A DNA stretch of 24,681 nt, taken from NCBI GenBank assembly GCA_964370765.1, contig CAYJKW010000027.1, forward strand, positions 1-24,681. The letters run 5' to 3'. Below, piece after piece: positions 24,326-24,681 of this stretch; position 1 is the first letter of the stretch; each line of letters begins with the position of its first letter. The position numbers were made by a program, and so were the translations under genes. The notes beneath the pieces were generated by a model. It saw only the letters and a list, made by a program, of their open reading frames with translations, was not told the origin of the DNA and ran no database searches. The DNA comes from CAYJBH01 sp964370765. GTDB taxonomy: Bacteria; Bacillota; Clostridia; Oscillospirales; Ruminococcaceae.

Positions 24326-24354
24326 TTGAAATATTTTATAGAATGGTGTAAACT
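24326..24354 (+). promoter_or_regulatory. candidate promoter for the right-edge lipoprotein gene
   Basis: TTGAAA (24326-24331), a 17-bp spacer and TAAACT (24349-24354) give a predicted start near 24361 and a leader of nearly 200 nt. A second possible pair starting with TTGCAT near 24415 cannot be ruled out. Confidence 0.45.
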
Positions 24355-24362
24355 ATGTATGA

Positions 24363-24381
24363 ATTAATTAAGTTAATTAAT
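24363..24381. promoter_or_regulatory. 19-bp palindrome, candidate operator
   Basis: ATTAATTAA-G-TTAATTAAT is a perfect palindrome around one G, lying just after the predicted start of the lipoprotein transcript. A 13-nt stretch of it (24362-24374) recurs inverted at 24495-24507 before the gene. The rest of the 24152-24557 gap holds only A/T-rich sequence with no gene I can support. Confidence 0.4.
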
Positions 24382-24557
24382 ATAAATTTTTTAACAAAAA
24401 CCCCTTGCATTTTCGCTCTAAACATTGCATAAAACTGTGTATATACTACAAAATGTATAGAGCTATTGTTTTTTGTGTAATTAATTAGTATATCAACTTA
24501 ATTAATTGAAATGAGGATACATGATTTAAACGCAAGAGAATTTTCGAGGAGGATGTA

Positions 24558-24681
24558 ATGAAAAAATTTAAAAGAATCGCATCGTTAACTATCACACTTG
24601 CAATGTTAATGGCCACAATGGCCGGCTGTTCCGGTGATCCGGCACCGGAAGAGACACCTGATGCTACAGCATCAACCGCAA
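24558..24681 (+). CDS. N-terminus of a lipoprotein, possibly a solute-binding protein (cut by window end)
   Basis: Forty-one codons are visible. The product starts MKKFKRIASLTITLAMLMA with lipobox MAGC (lipid site C24), then a linker rich in Pro, Glu, Thr, Asp and Ala. This is the usual N-terminus of surface-anchored binding proteins of ABC transporters in Clostridia, but the mature domain lies beyond the window, so the function is not determined. A very strong GAGGAGG ribosome site (24546-24552) precedes the ATG. Confidence 0.8.
   Translation, partial: MKKFKRIASLTITLAMLMATMAGCSGDPAPEETPDATASTA

Noticed and set aside
1..24681. Mobile element, prophage, CRISPR array, toxin-antitoxin or defence system
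   Set aside because: No transposase, integrase, terminal repeats, spacer-repeat pattern or known defence domain was found; the gene content is housekeeping and envelope-related.

Overview
The window is a stretch of ordinary chromosome from a low-to-moderate-GC Gram-positive anaerobe. It is most likely a member of Clostridia (Bacillota), perhaps Oscillospirales or Lachnospirales. Support comes from strong GGAGG-type ribosome sites, sigma-A-like promoters, lipoprotein signal peptides, an LCP cell-wall protein, a NadD-YqeK fusion joined to RsfS and LeuS, and a PhoR/PhoB-type pair attached to a pst operon. I see no prophage, insertion sequence, CRISPR array or defence island. The genus assignment is inference only.

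Layout from left to right. A tRNA-Val(GAC) gene (minus) diverges from a HAD-family phosphatase (plus). The phosphatase converges on a two-gene minus unit, with a 13-bp stem terminator between them. That unit has a 51-residue cysteine-rich mini-protein, easily missed because it is short, followed by an atypical ROK/ASKHA-like protein. Divergent from it is a DEAD-box RNA helicase with a DbpA-type RNA-binding tail and a structured leader. It ends at a perfect 19-bp bidirectional terminator shared with the phosphate operon.

The phosphate operon (minus, 10928 to 4483) is complete: pstS-pstC-pstA-pstB-phoU-phoB-like regulator-phoR-like kinase. The genes overlap or are closely spaced, a candidate array of Pho boxes lies before pstS, and a strong hairpin sits between pstS and pstC. 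Upstream is an independent 83-residue gene whose sequence resembles a degenerate HPr fold. It has a near-consensus promoter and its own terminator.

Next is a two-gene minus unit: a lipoprotein built of about seven tandem beta-rich repeats, apparently read from a leaderless mRNA, followed by a DUF2142-like polytopic membrane protein. Divergent from it is a Clp-family AAA+ protein with an intact first ATPase ring. Its second ring has lost the Walker B acid residues, sensor 1 and sensor 2, but keeps the pore loop and an LGF loop. Its 3' end overlaps, tail to tail, the last gene of the next operon.

That operon (minus, about 24117 to 17522) runs nadD-yqeK fusion, LCP protein, rsfS, leuS, apbE, PAP2 phosphatase. 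Nearly every junction is an overlap, so it links NAD synthesis, cell-wall polymer attachment, ribosome control, leucine charging, flavin attachment and lipid phosphate removal. The right edge holds a 450-bp regulatory region with a 19-bp palindrome and the start of another lipoprotein gene. The best leads for something new are the half-dead Clp protein, the repeat lipoprotein with its DUF2142 partner, the helicase leader and the cysteine-rich mini-protein.
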